From the NCBI GenBank assembly GCA_963777095.1, contig CAVZOY010000006.1, forward strand, positions 434,001-498,000: 64,000 bases of DNA. The letters run 5' to 3'. The notes beneath the pieces were generated by a model. The model searched no databases and had not been told where the DNA came from. It worked only from the letters and a program-made list of their open reading frames with translations. Every line of letters begins with the position of its first letter. Positions within the stretch are counted from its first letter, which is position 1. This document shows, in pieces, positions 1 through 9,578 of this stretch. Source of the stretch: CAVZOY01 sp963777095 (lineage in GTDB: Bacteria; Actinomycetota; Actinomycetes; Mycobacteriales; Geodermatophilaceae). Both the position numbers and the translations under genes were made by a program.

Positions 1-138
1 GGCAGCTGGCCGGAGGTGAACACCAGCGATCCGGTGCGGATCGCCGGCACGTAGGCGGCCACCGGCGCGGAGACGGCCGGCAGCCGGATGCCGAGCTCGG
101 CCAGCCGCGCCGTCCAGCCCTGCTGCGGAGCGGCTCAT
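1..138 (-). CDS. RidA family protein (partial, N-terminal part)
   Basis: Reading leftward from the ATG at 138, the frame gives about 45 residues including GWTARLAELGIRLP and VPAIRTGSLVFTSGQLP. This is the N-terminal strand pattern of RidA/YjgF/UK114 proteins, which deaminate reactive enamine/imine intermediates from PLP enzymes. The gene runs off the left edge, so the catalytic Arg region is not seen. The ATG-proximal codons are out of frame with the RidA match; one extra base near 118-126 explains this. The start overlaps the DUF4177 stop by one base (TGATG), so the two are probably cotranscribed. The order RidA, DUF4177, ArsA, ArsA, PBP matches the well-known mycobacterial neighbourhood. 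Confidence 0.75.
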   Translation of the reverse strand, partial: MSRSAAGLDGAAGRARHPAAGRLRAGGRLRAGDPHRIAGVHLRPAA

Positions 139-311
139 CAGTCGACCGGACGCTTGAGGTAGGCGACCGGCTGGTCGGCGCCGCCGGGTCCCGGCAGCAC
201 CGTCACCAGCTCCCAGCCGTCGACGCCCCAGGAGTCGAGGATCGCCTTGGTGTTGTGGATCAGCAGCGGGATGGTGGCGTATTCCCACCTGCGCCGGGCC
301 GGTTCGCTCAT
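138..311 (-). CDS. DUF4177 domain small protein
   Basis: A 57-residue protein beginning MSEPARRRWEYATIPLL and containing GVDGWELVTV, the hallmark WEY...DGWELV pattern of DUF4177 proteins. Function is unknown. The frame extends further upstream, but the ATG at 311 gives the usual family length and leaves a short gap to the divergent ArsA gene. The stop codon overlaps the RidA start by one base. The mycobacterial equivalent sits in the same place between RidA and the ArsA pair, which supports the gene being real despite its size. Confidence 0.8.
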   Translation of the reverse strand: MSEPARRRWEYATIPLLIHNTKAILDSWGVDGWELVTVLPGPGGADQPVAYLKRPVD

Positions 312-368
312 GGGCAGCGACGCTAGCGCAGCGCGCCGTGCTGCCCCGCCCCGTGCTGGTCCTGCTTC

Positions 369-381
369 TACGCTGGTGCGG
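369..381 (+). promoter_or_regulatory. Possible leaderless promoter of the ArsA pair
   Basis: TACGCT at 369-374 fits the actinobacterial -10 consensus TANNNT and lies 7 bases before the GTG at 382. This would give a leaderless transcript. No convincing Shine-Dalgarno sequence precedes the GTG. No -35 box was assigned. Confidence 0.3.
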
Positions 382-1363
382 GTGAGCCCTCCGCGCCTGC
401 ACGTCGTCACCGGCAAGGGCGGCACGGGCAAGACCACCGTCGCCGCGGCGCTGGCTCTGGCGCTCGCCGCCGACGGCCGCCACGTGCTGCTCATGGAGAC
501 CGAGGGACGGCAGGGCATCGCCCAGCTGTTCGACACCCCACCGCTGCCGTACGAGGAGCGGCGGGTGGCGGTGACCCGCGGCCACGGCGAGGTGCGCGCG
601 CTGGCGATCGACGTCGAGGAGGCCCTCCTGGACTACCTCGACATGTTCTACAACCTCAAGCGCGCCGGCCGGGCGCTGCGCAAGATGGGCGCGATCGACT
701 TCGCGACCTCGATCGCGCCGGGCCTCCGGGACGTGCTGATCACCGGCAAGATGAAGGAGGCGGTCACCCGCCGCGCCGACGGCCGCCAGGTCTACGACGC
801 CGTGGTGGTCGACGCCCCGCCGACCGGGCGGATCACCCGCTTCCTCGGGGTCACCGCCGAGATGGCCCAGCTGGCCCGCTCCGGCCCCATCAAGACCCAG
901 TCGGACGGCGTCATGGCCGTGCTGCGCTCGCCGCAGACGGCGGTGCACCTGGTCACCCTGCTCGAGGACATGCCCGTCCAGGAGACCGCCGACGCGGTCG
1001 CCGACCTCAGCGCGGCGGGCCTGCCGGTCGGATCCGTGATCGTGAACATGGCGACCGAGCCGGCCCTGCCGCGCCGAGCGCCTCACCAAGGCCGCCGGCG
1101 GTGGGCTCACCGGCGCCGACCTCGAGCCGGCGCTCGCGGCAGTGCACCTGCCCGGCGACGGCGCGCTGGCCGAGGCCCTGGCCGCCGAGGTCGTCGAGCA
1201 CGCCCGCCGCTGGGCGTCGCAGAACGAGCTCCGCGACGACGTCGAGGCGCTCGGCCGGCCCACGGTGGAGCTGCCCCTGCTGACCGGGCCCATCGACGTC
1301 GGCGCCCTGTTCGAGCTGGCCGGCCGGCTCGAGGAGCACCTCGCGCCCGAGGTCGCCGCGTGA
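382..1363 (+). CDS. ArsA/Get3-like ATPase, first of a tandem pair (BagA-like)
   Basis: P-loop ATPase of the ArsA/Get3 (SIMIBI) class. Residues about 11-19 form the deviant Walker A motif GKGGTGKTT, whose first Lys is the intersubunit signature lysine. VVVDAPPTGRITRFL is the switch region. The frame breaks near 1066-1072, where one extra base separates ...NMATEPALP from the continuation ERLTKAAGG; the C-terminal half runs to the TGA at 1361-1363. The GTG at 382 is chosen because it sits just before the P-loop. Intact length would be about 326 residues. The stop overlaps the second ATPase start (GTGA). The mycobacterial pair Rv3679-Rv3680 (BagAB) has this arrangement and is linked to metabolite or anion handling; that role is inferred here. 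Confidence 0.85.
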
Positions 1364-2543
1364 GCCGGCAGGCGCCGCCGATGGACCTGGCCGCCCTGCT
1401 CGACGACCCCGGCACGCGGATCATCGTCTGCTGCGGCGCCGGGCGGCGTCGGCAAGACCACCACCTCGGCCGCGCTGGCGCTCGCCGCCGCGGAGGCCGG
1501 GCGCACCGTCGTCGTCCTCACCATCGACCCGGCCCGCCGGCTGGCGCAGTCGCTCGGCCTGGAGGAGCTGGACAACGAGCCCCGGCCGGTCGACGTCCCC
1601 GGGGCGAAGGGCGAGCTCCACGCGATGATGCTGGACATGAAGCGCACCTTCGACGACATCGTCGTGGCGCACTCCACCCCCGAGCGGGCCCAGCAGATCC
1701 TCGACAACCCCTTCTACCAGTCGCTGTCCTCGTCCTTCGCCGGGACGCAGGAGTACATGGCGATGGAGAAGCTCGGCCAGCTGCGCGCCGCCGACACCTG
1801 GGACCTGATCATCGTCGACACCCCGCCGTCCCGGTCGGCGCTGGACTTCCTCGACGCCCCGAAACGGATGAGCCGGTTCCTCGACGGCACGATGATCCGG
1901 CTGCTCATGGCACCGAGCCGGGCCGGCCTGCGCTTCGTCAACGCCGGGTTCATGGTCTTCAGCCGGATCATCAGCAAGGTGCTGGGCGGCCAGCTGCTGC
2001 GCGACATCTCCGCGTTCGTCTCCGCGCTGGACACGATGTTCGGCGGCTTCCGCGAGCGCGCCACCGCGACCTACGAGCTGCTCCGCCGTCCCGGGACGGC
2101 GTTCATCGTCGTCGCCACGCCCGAGCCGGACGCGCTGCGCGAGGCCTCCTACTTCGTCGACCGGCTGTCGGCCGAGGAACTGCCGCTGGCCGGGCTGGTG
2201 CTCAACCGCACCCACCCGCCGTCGACCACGCTGCTGTCGGCGACGCGGGCCGAGGGTGCCGCCGAGGAGGTGGCCGAGTCCGGCGTCGAGGGGGCCGAGG
2301 TCGCGGCCGCGGCGTTGCGGGTGCACGCCGAGCGGATGACGCTGGCCGCCCGCGAGCAGCACCTCGCCGACCGGTTCACCAGCGCCCATCCCGACGTCGC
2401 CGTCCGCACCGTCCCGGCGGCCGCCGGGGACGTGCACGACCTGGACGGCCTGCGGATCGATGGCCGCCGAACTGACGGGGGCGGACGACGACACCGCGAC
2501 CGGCACACCGCGGACCCGGGTCCTGCCCGCACGTTCCCGCTGA
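1360..2543 (+). CDS. ArsA/Get3-like ATPase, second of a tandem pair (BagB-like)
   Basis: Second ArsA-type ATPase, translated from the GTG at 1360 that overlaps the previous stop. An extra G near 1441-1444 breaks the frame inside the P-loop; without it the sequence reads CGAGGVGKTTTSAALALAAA, again with the signature Lys position changed to Gly-Val as in many BagB proteins. LTIDPARRLAQSLGL and IIVDTPPSRSALDFLDAP are the expected switch motifs. A second extra base near 2456-2459 changes the C-terminus; corrected, it reads LRSMAAELTG and ends at 2541-2543. Intact length is about 393 residues. It probably forms a heteromeric complex with its partner. Confidence 0.83.
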
Positions 2544-2586
2544 ACGAGGCCCGGATCGTTACCTCGGGCACGTAGTCTGTTCCCCG

Positions 2587-5041
2587 ATGTCGGAGAACGC
2601 CCGCTTCAAGTCCAAGGCCCTCGTCAAGCTCGCGCTCACCATCGCGGTGGCCGGAGCGCTGCTGGCCGGCCTCATGCTGCCCGTGGTCGGCGGCAGCGGG
2701 CTGCTCGCCCGCAACTCGGCGTCGCTGCTCGACGCGCTGCCGGTCGAGCTGACCGACGAGACACCGCCGGGCATGACGAAGGTCCTCGCCAACGACGGTT
2801 CGCTCATCACTTTCCTGTACGAGAACAACCGCACGCCGGTGAAGAGCGACCAGATCTCCGACGTCATGAAGCAGGCGCTGGTCGACATCGAGGACTCGCG
2901 CTTCTACGCGCACAACGGCCTGGACGTCGAGGGCACGGTGCGCGCGCTGGCGAAGAACCTCGCGGCCGGCTCGGTGACCGAGGGCGGCTCCACCATCACG
3001 CAGCAGCTGGTGAAGCAGACCCTGCTGCAGACGGCGGAGACCCAGGCGGAGCGCGACGCGGCCATCGAGCAGGACGGCGTCTCGGGTCTGTCCCGCAAGC
3101 TGCGCGAGGCCCGGTTGGCGCTGGCCCTCGAGGAGACGTACTCGAAGGACGAGATCCTCACCCGCTACCTGAACATCGTCTACTTCGGCCAGGGCGCCTA
3201 CGGCATCCAGGCCGCCGCCAAGCGGTACTTCAGCGTCACCGCCAAGGACCTCGAACCTGACCCAGGCCGCCACGCTCGCCGGTCTGGTGCAGAGCCCCGG
3301 CGAGGACGACCCGATCAACAACCCGGAGCAGGCACAGGCGCGCCGCAACCAGGTGCTGACCCGGATGAACGCGCTGGACCACCTCAGCGACGCGGAGCTG
3401 GCCGAGCTGACGCCCACGAAGGTCGCGGTCAAGCCGGGCCAGGCACCCGCCCAACGGCTGCGACGACGCCCGCGTCGGCGGGTTCTTCTGCGCCTGGATG
3501 CTCGACTACGTCACCGGCGTGCTGAAGGTCGACCCGGCGCTGCTGACCCGCGGCGGGATGACCATCAAGACCACGCTGGCGCCGAGGATGCAGAAGGCCG
3601 GCGACCAGGCCGTCGTGAACACCGTGCCCATGGGCGACAAGTTCGCCGGGATGTACACGGCCGTCCGCCCGGGCACCGGTGAGGTGCTCGCCATGAGCGT
3701 CAACCGCCGCTACGGCTGCGAGGGACGGGAGTGCGAGTCCGTCGTCCTCAACGCCGCGGCCAGCCAGGGCGCCGGCTCGACCTACAAGACCTTCGTCGCG
3801 GCCGCCGCGCTGGCGGAGGGGTACTCGAAGTACTACACGATCACGACGCCGAGCCCGTACACGTCCAAGGTCTACAAGAACTGGAAGGACGGCTCGCCCC
3901 TCCCGTACACCGTCGAGAACGCGGGCAACTATCCGCGGACGCTGGACATGGAGAAGGCGCTCTACATGTCCTCCAACACGTACTTCGTCGCGCTGGAGGA
4001 TGCCCTCGGCTCGGTCAAGAGGCCGGTGGAGATGGCCCAGGCCATGGGGCTGCGGTTCGATCACGCGAACTCCAAGCCGGCGGAGGAGATCATCTCCGAC
4101 AACGACGGCGCGTTCACCCTCGGCCCGTACGCGACCAGCCCGCTGGACCTGGTCAGCGCCTACTCCACGCTCGCCGCCAGCGGCACCCAGTGCGACCCGA
4201 TCCCGGTGCGCGCGATCCTCGGCCGCGACGGCGAGCCGCTGACCAAGGAGGACGGCTCCCCGGTCGTGCCGGAGAGCACGTGCAAGGAGAAGGCCATCCC
4301 GCCCGGCGTGGCCACCACGCTCAACCAGATCCTGCGCAAGGACGTCGAGCCGGGGAACTCCGGGCAGACCGGCTCCCGCGCCTACATCCCGGGGCACCAG
4401 ATCGCCGGCAAGACCGGTACCTCGCAGAACCACTACTCCATCGCGTTCGTCGGCTACACGCCCGAGTACGCCGCGAGCGTCATGGTGCTCAACCCGAAGC
4501 GGAACGACGAGGTCCAGGGCTACGGCGGCGGCCAGGCGGCCCAGATCTGGCACGACGCCATGGAACCCATCCTCGATGACAAGGAGCCGGTCAAGTTCCC
4601 GGCGGCCGACCCGAAGGTCCAGAACGGCAACACGATCCGGGTGCCCTCGTGCGGCGGCGTCAGCGACTGCGAGGCCACGCTCCGGGACGCGGGCTTCCGG
4701 ACCACGGTCTCCTCGGTCGACAGCTCCTCGCCCGAGGGTTTCGTGGTGGGGACCAGCCCGGGCGCCGGCCAGCGCGCCGTCCGCGGACAGCTCGATCGCG
4801 ATCCTCGTCAGCAACGGCTCCGACTACGTCGAGCCCGAGCCCGAGCCCGAGCCGTCGCCCACGCCGACGCCGACGCCGACGGCGACGGCGCGCGGTGGCG
4901 GCGGCGGTGGGGGGCGGCGGCGGCGGTGGTGACGGAGACGGCGATGGTGGCGGCGGCGCGGCCGGTGGCGCGGCCGGTGGCGGTGGCGGTGGCGGCGGCA
5001 ACGGCGGAGGCGGCAACGGCGGAGGCGGCAACAACAGCTGA
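2587..5041 (+). CDS. Bifunctional penicillin-binding protein with PASTA domain (PonA2-like)
   Basis: Class A penicillin-binding protein that polymerises and cross-links peptidoglycan outside the membrane. A membrane anchor lies at about residues 13-35. The GT51 transglycosylase domain has EDSRFYAHNG (about 101) and GGSTITQQLVKQ (about 133). The transpeptidase domain has GSTYK (catalytic Ser, about 396), SSN (about 460) and AGKTGTS (about 607). A single PASTA domain follows, then a Pro/Glu linker and a Gly-rich tail ending NNS. Four single-base insertions break the frame, near 3252, 3447, 4783 and 4905; each is repaired by removing one base. It lies 43 bases after the ATPase pair. In mycobacteria whiB4 sits between these genes; here no such gene is present. 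Confidence 0.9.
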
Positions 5042-5071
5042 GGAACCCGCTGCCCTCCACCGACTCGCCAG

Positions 5072-5525
5072 CTAGCCGAGCTGGCGGCGGACCTCCGCGG
5101 CGACGCGCGATCCGTCGGCCCGGCCCGGCCACCGCCGACTGCGCGGCGCCCATGACGCGGCCCATGTCCTTCATGCCGCTCGCGCCGGTGGTGGTGATGA
5201 CGTCGGCGACGAGCGCCGCCAGGTCGGCGTCCTCGAGCTGCGCGGGCAGGTAGCCGGCCAGCACCTCGCCCTCCGCCTGCTCGCGGGCGGCCTGCGCCTC
5301 CCGACCGGCCGCCCCGAACGCCTCGGCGGCCTCCCGGCGCTTCTTCGCCTCGCGCCGGAGCACGGCCTGCACCTCGTCGTCGGAGAGCTCGCGCGCCTCC
5401 TTGCCCGCCACCTCCTCCGCGCTGACGGCGGACAGCACCATCCGCAGCGTCGCCGTGCGCAGTTCGTCGCGGCCCTTCATCGCCGCGGTCAGGTCGGTGC
5501 GGAGTCGTGTCTTCAGGTCACTCAC
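5072..5525 (-). CDS. GatB/YqeY domain protein
   Basis: A small protein of about 150 residues that resembles the C-terminal tRNA-binding tail domain of the GatB amidotransferase subunit. Visible pieces include LKTRLRTDLTAAMKGRDE, TLRMVLSAVSAEEVAGK and SGMKDMGRVMGAA, which are typical of free-standing YqeY proteins. One extra base near 5117-5121 breaks the frame; corrected, the C-terminus reads GRADGSRVAAEVRRQLG and stops at 5072. The GTG at 5525 begins VSDLKTRL, the usual family start. It converges with the penicillin-binding protein gene and is divergent from the phosphoesterase. Confidence 0.85.
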
Positions 5526-5580
5526 GCCAACCAGCCTGGCACGTCGCGGCAACCGGATTCGTCCGTACCCTGGACCGATC

Positions 5581-6494
5581 ATGCGCTGGTACACCACCGT
5601 CCCCACCACCGCCGTGCTCGCCGGAACGGCGGTCACCGCCTACGCGAGCCTCGTACGAGCGCACCCGCTGGACGCTGCGCCGCTTCGACGTCCCGGTGCT
5701 GGCGCCCGGCTCGGACCCGTTGCGGATCCTGCACGTCTCCGACCTGCACATGACCGCCGGACAACGCTCGAAGCAGGAGTGGGTGGCCGGGCTGGCCGCG
5801 CTCGAACCCGACCTCGTCATCGACACCGGCGACAACCTCGCCGGGCACGACGCCGTCCCGGGCACGCTGCGGGCGCTGGACCCGCTGCTCGACCTGCCCG
5901 GCGCGTTCGTGCTCGCGAGCAACGACTACTACGCGCCGCGGCCGAAGAACCCGTTGAAGTACTTCAGTACCGAGCACAAGCGGGTGCACGGCGACCCGTT
6001 GCCCTGGCGCGACCTGCGCGACGGGATGACCGCCCGCGGCTGGCTCGACCTCACCAACGCCGCCGGCAGCCCTGAAGGTCGGCAACCGGACGATCGCGTT
6101 CGCCGGCGTCGACGACTCGCACCTCCGGCGCGACCGGTACGACGACGTGGCGGGCCCCGCCGACCCGGCCGCCGACGTCCGGATCGGCCTGGCTCACTCC
6201 CCCGAGCCGCGAGTGCTCGACCGCTTCGCCGACGACGGCTACGACCTGCTGCTCAGTGGGCACACCCACGGCGGGCAGCTGCGGGTGCCGTTCTACGGGG
6301 CGCTGGTCACCAACTGCGGCATCGACCGGCGCCGCTCCCGGTGGCTGCACCGCTGGGCGGAGCCGCGGGCCGACCGCCCTGCCGGCACCTGGCTGCACGT
6401 GTCGGCAGGGCTCGGCACGAGCCCCTACGCGCCGGTGCGGTTCGCCTGTCCGCCCGAGGCCACGTTGCTCACGCTGGTGCCGCGGGAGGCCTGA
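5581..6494 (+). CDS. Metallophosphoesterase, YkuE/YaeI type
   Basis: Calcineurin-like phosphoesterase with an N-terminal membrane-associated segment. Metal-binding motifs appear in order: HVSDLHM (DxH), DTGDNLAGHD (GD), SNDYYAP in place of the usual GNHD, and SGHTHGGQ. The Asn of the third motif is kept. Two extra bases break the frame: one near 5653, where removal restores AYASLYERTRW, and one near 6071-6074, where removal restores AGSLKVGNRTIAFAG. Intact length is about 304 residues. Proteins of this type hydrolyse phosphodiester or lipid-linked substrates such as UDP-diacylglucosamine in other bacteria; the substrate here is unknown. The gene ends 51 bases before tRNA-Pro. Confidence 0.82.
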
Positions 6495-6545
6495 GCCCGC
6501 CGCCGGGACACGGCCGACGGCACGTTAGAGTAGGTCCGCGCACCT

Positions 6546-6620
<75 letters not shown>

Positions 6621-6624
6621 ATTC

Positions 6625-6658
6625 CTCAGGGGCCGCCGGTTCTCCGGCGGCCCCTGAG
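6625..6658 (+). terminator. Terminator hairpin after tRNA-Pro
   Basis: A perfect 15-bp inverted repeat (6625-6639 with 6644-6658) around the 4-base loop TTCT, placed directly after the tRNA. There is no T-run, which is usual in high-GC actinobacteria. Confidence 0.8.
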
Positions 6659-6688
6659 TGCGTTCCGGGCGGCTGCGAGGATGGTCCG

Positions 6689-8521
6689 GTGACCGCCGAG
6701 CCCACCGCCGCCCCGGACCCGACCGTCGCGACCGCCCTGCCGCCGGAGGTCACCGCCCGCTGGCAGGCCCGGTTCCGCGCACCGCGGGTGTCGCTGCCGG
6801 AATGGGCGCGGGACGCCCCGCACCGCTGCCTGTACGCCTCCGACATCAGCGGCGTCGTCGAGCAGTACGCCTGGGACCGGCAGTCCGGCACGCACCGGCA
6901 GGTCACCGACCGGCCCAACGGCACGGTGAGCGCCACGCTGAGCCCCGACGGCGAGACGGTCTGGTGGTTCGCCGACACCGACGGCGACGAGTTCGGCATC
7001 TGGCAGACCCAGCCCTTCGCGGGCGGGGAGGACGCCGTCGCCCTCCCCGAGGTGGAGCCGGCGTACCCGGCCGGCCTCGAGGTCGGTCTCCGGTTCGTCG
7101 GCGGTGGGCCGGTCCACCGACGACGGCAGCGAGCTGTGGCTGGCGCCCGTGGGCGGGACGCCGCGGGTGATCTACCGGCACCCCGACCCCGCGTCGGTCG
7201 ACGCGCTGAGCCGGGACGACGAGCTGCTCGTGATGTCGCACTCCGAGCACGGCGACCCGCGGTACCAGGCGCTGCGGGTGCTGCGCACGGCCGACACCAC
7301 GCTGGAGCAGCCCGCCGTCGTCGCCGAGAAGTGGGACGGCGAGGGCCGCGGCCTGCACGCGCTCGCCTTCTGCCCGCTGCCCGGCGACCGGCGGCTGCTG
7401 GTCGGTCACGAGCGGCGCGGCCGCGAGGAGCTGCTGGTCTGGGACGTCGAGAGCCGGCACCGAGACCGAGATCGTGCTCGACCTGCCCGGCGACGTCACC
7501 GCCGGCTGGTACCCCGACGGTTCGGCGCTGCTGGTCGGGCACGACTCCGCCGCGCGCACCGAGCTGTACCGCTACGAGCTGGCCACCGGGCACCTGGAGA
7601 AGCTGGACACCCCGCCGGGCGTCGTCCGCGGCGCCACCGCCCGTCCCGACGGCACCGTGGAGCTGGCCTGGTCCTCCTCCGCGCGGCCGCCGGTGATCCG
7701 GCGGGCCGACGGCCCCGTCGTTCTCTCGGTGAGCGAGGAGGAGCCGCCCGCCGCCTATCCGGTCGAGGACCGCTGGGTCCCCGGTCCGGGCGGCGACGTC
7801 CACGCGCTGCTGGTGCGCCCCGAGGGGCCGGGCCCGTACGCCTGCGCCTTTCTGGTGCACGGCGGTCCCGAGTCCCTCGACGACGACTCCTACCGCGCCC
7901 GCCGGGCGGCCTACGTCGACGCCGGCTACGCCGTCGTGCACGTCAACTACCGCGGGTCCGTCGGCTACGGCAGCACCTGGCGCGACGCGCTGACCGGCCG
8001 CCCGGGGCTCACCGAGCTCGAGGACGTGGGCGCCGTCTACGACGCGCTGGTCGCCGAGGGGATCGTCGACCCGCAGCGCGCGCTCGTCTCCGGCGGGTCG
8101 TGGGGCGGCTTCCTCACCCTGCTCGGCCCTCGGCACCCAGCCGGAGCGCTGGGCGGCCGGCATCGCCGAGGTGCCGGTGGCCGACTACCTGGCCGCCTAC
8201 GAGGACGAGATGGAGGGCCTGCGCGCCTACGACCGCGCGCTGTTCGGCGGCTCACCCGACGAGGTGCACGACGTGTACGTGCGGTCCTCCCCCATCACCT
8301 ACGTGGACGCCGTGGCCGCCCCCGTGCTCGTGGTCGCCGGCGCCAACGACCCGCGCTGCCCGATCCGGCAGATCGACAACTACCTGGGCGAGCTGGAGCG
8401 GCTGGGCAAGCCGCACGAGGTCTACCGGTTCGACGCCGGGCACGGGTCGCTGGTCATCGAGGAGACCATCCGGCAGATGGAGGTCGCGCTGTCCTTCGCC
8501 CTCCGGCACGTCAAGCCGTAG
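6689..8521 (+). CDS. S9 family prolyl oligopeptidase-like peptidase
   Basis: Serine peptidase of the prolyl oligopeptidase/acylaminoacyl peptidase type, about 610 residues: an N-terminal beta-propeller and a C-terminal alpha/beta hydrolase domain. The nucleophile motif is GGSWGGFLTLL, the Asp lies in VAGANDPRCPIRQ and the His in DAGHGSLV. HGGPES forms the oxyanion region. Three single-base insertions break the frame, near 7093, 7456 and 8131; removing one base at each restores GRSTDDGSELW, ESGTETEIVLDL and LGLGTQPERWAAG. The GTG at 6689 gives the short N-terminus used by this family. It probably degrades peptides in the cytoplasm; no signal peptide is visible. It converges tail to tail with asd. 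Confidence 0.88.
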
Positions 8522-8522
8522 C

Positions 8523-9578
8523 TCAGCGCGAGGCGGCGATGAGCTCCGCGATCTGCACGGTGTTGAGCGCGGCGCCCTTGCGCAGGTTGTCGTTGCTGAC
8601 GAACAGCGCGAGCCCGCGGCCGCCGTCGACACCCGGGTCCTGCCGGATCCGCCCGACGTAGCTCGGGTCGCGGCCCGCGGCCTGCAGCGGCGTCGGGACG
8701 TCGGAGAGCTCGACTCCCGGTGCGGCGGCGAGCAACTCGCGTGGCCCGCTCGACCGACAGACGGGCGCTCGAACTCGAGGTTGAGCGACAGCGAGTGCCC
8801 GGTGAAGACCGGCACCCGCACGCAGGTGCCCGAGACGCGCAGGTCGGGCAGGCCGAGGATCTTGCGGCTCTCGTTGCGGAGCTTCTGCTCCTCGTCGGTC
8901 TCGAACGAGCCGTCGTCCACGACCGAGCCGGCCATCGGCAGCACGTTGAAGGCGATCGGCCGCACGTACTTGACCGGCTCCGGGAAGGGCACGGCCGAGC
9001 CGTCGTGCGCGAGCTCCGCAGCCTTGTCGACGACGGCGCGCACCTGCTCCGCGAGCTCCTCGACGCCGGCCACGCCGCTGCCGGAGACCGCCTGGTAGGT
9101 GCTGGCGACGATGCGGACGAGGCCGGCCTCGTCGTGCAGCGGCTTGAGCACCGGCATCGCGGCCATCGTCGTGCAGTTCGGGTTGGCGATGATGCCGGTG
9201 CGCACGTCGGCCAGGGCCTGCGGGTTGACCTCACTGACGATGAGCGGGACCTCGGGGTCGCGCCGCCAGGCGGAGCTGTTGTCGATGACCGTCACGCCGG
9301 CCGCGGCGAACCGGGGCGCCTGCGCCTTCGACGTGGTCGCGCCCGCCGAGAAGATGGCGATGTCGAGGCCGGTGGGATCGGCGGTGGAGGCGTCCTCGAC
9401 CGTGATCTCGCCGCCGCCCCAGGGCAGCGTGCTGCCGGCGGACCGGGCGGAGGCGAACAGCCGCAGCTCGGCGATCGGGAAGTTGCGCTCGGCCAGGATG
9501 TCCCGCACCGCGCGGCCGACCTGGCCGGTGGCGCCGACGATGCCGACGCGCAGCCCCTCGCTGCTGAACCCAGCTCAT
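8523..9578 (-). CDS. asd: Aspartate-semialdehyde dehydrogenase
   Basis: Reduces aspartyl phosphate to aspartate semialdehyde, the shared step toward lysine, threonine, methionine and diaminopimelate. The N-terminal NADP loop reads RVGIVGATGQVGRAV once one extra base near 9556-9559 is removed. The catalytic Cys is in IANPNCTTMA (about residue 130), and SGSGVAGVEEL and VFTGHSLSLNLEFERP are conserved. Two further extra bases lie close together near 8758 and 8738; corrected, the tail reads LSVERAT then ELLAAAPGVELSDVP. The ATG at 9578 overlaps the lysC stop (ATGA), so lysC-asd form an operon as in most actinobacteria. Three insertions in an essential gene argue for sequence error rather than decay. 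Confidence 0.92.

Noticed and set aside
1060..1080. Programmed ribosomal frameshifting in the ArsA gene and others
   Set aside because: No slippery sequence or conserved stimulator is seen, and similar breaks occur at unrelated sites in dozens of genes.
4840..5040. Tandem repeat or CRISPR-like array
   Set aside because: The repeats are the Pro/Glu/Thr linker and Gly-rich tail codons of the penicillin-binding protein, not direct repeats with spacers.
5950..5990. GAGCACAAG in the phosphoesterase gene as another copy of the palindrome
   Set aside because: Only one half-site is present and it lies within codons for Glu-His-Lys, so it is chance.
8523..9578. asd as a pseudogene
   Set aside because: Aspartate semialdehyde dehydrogenase is needed for cell-wall diaminopimelate, and only three single extra bases disrupt it. 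Error is more likely.
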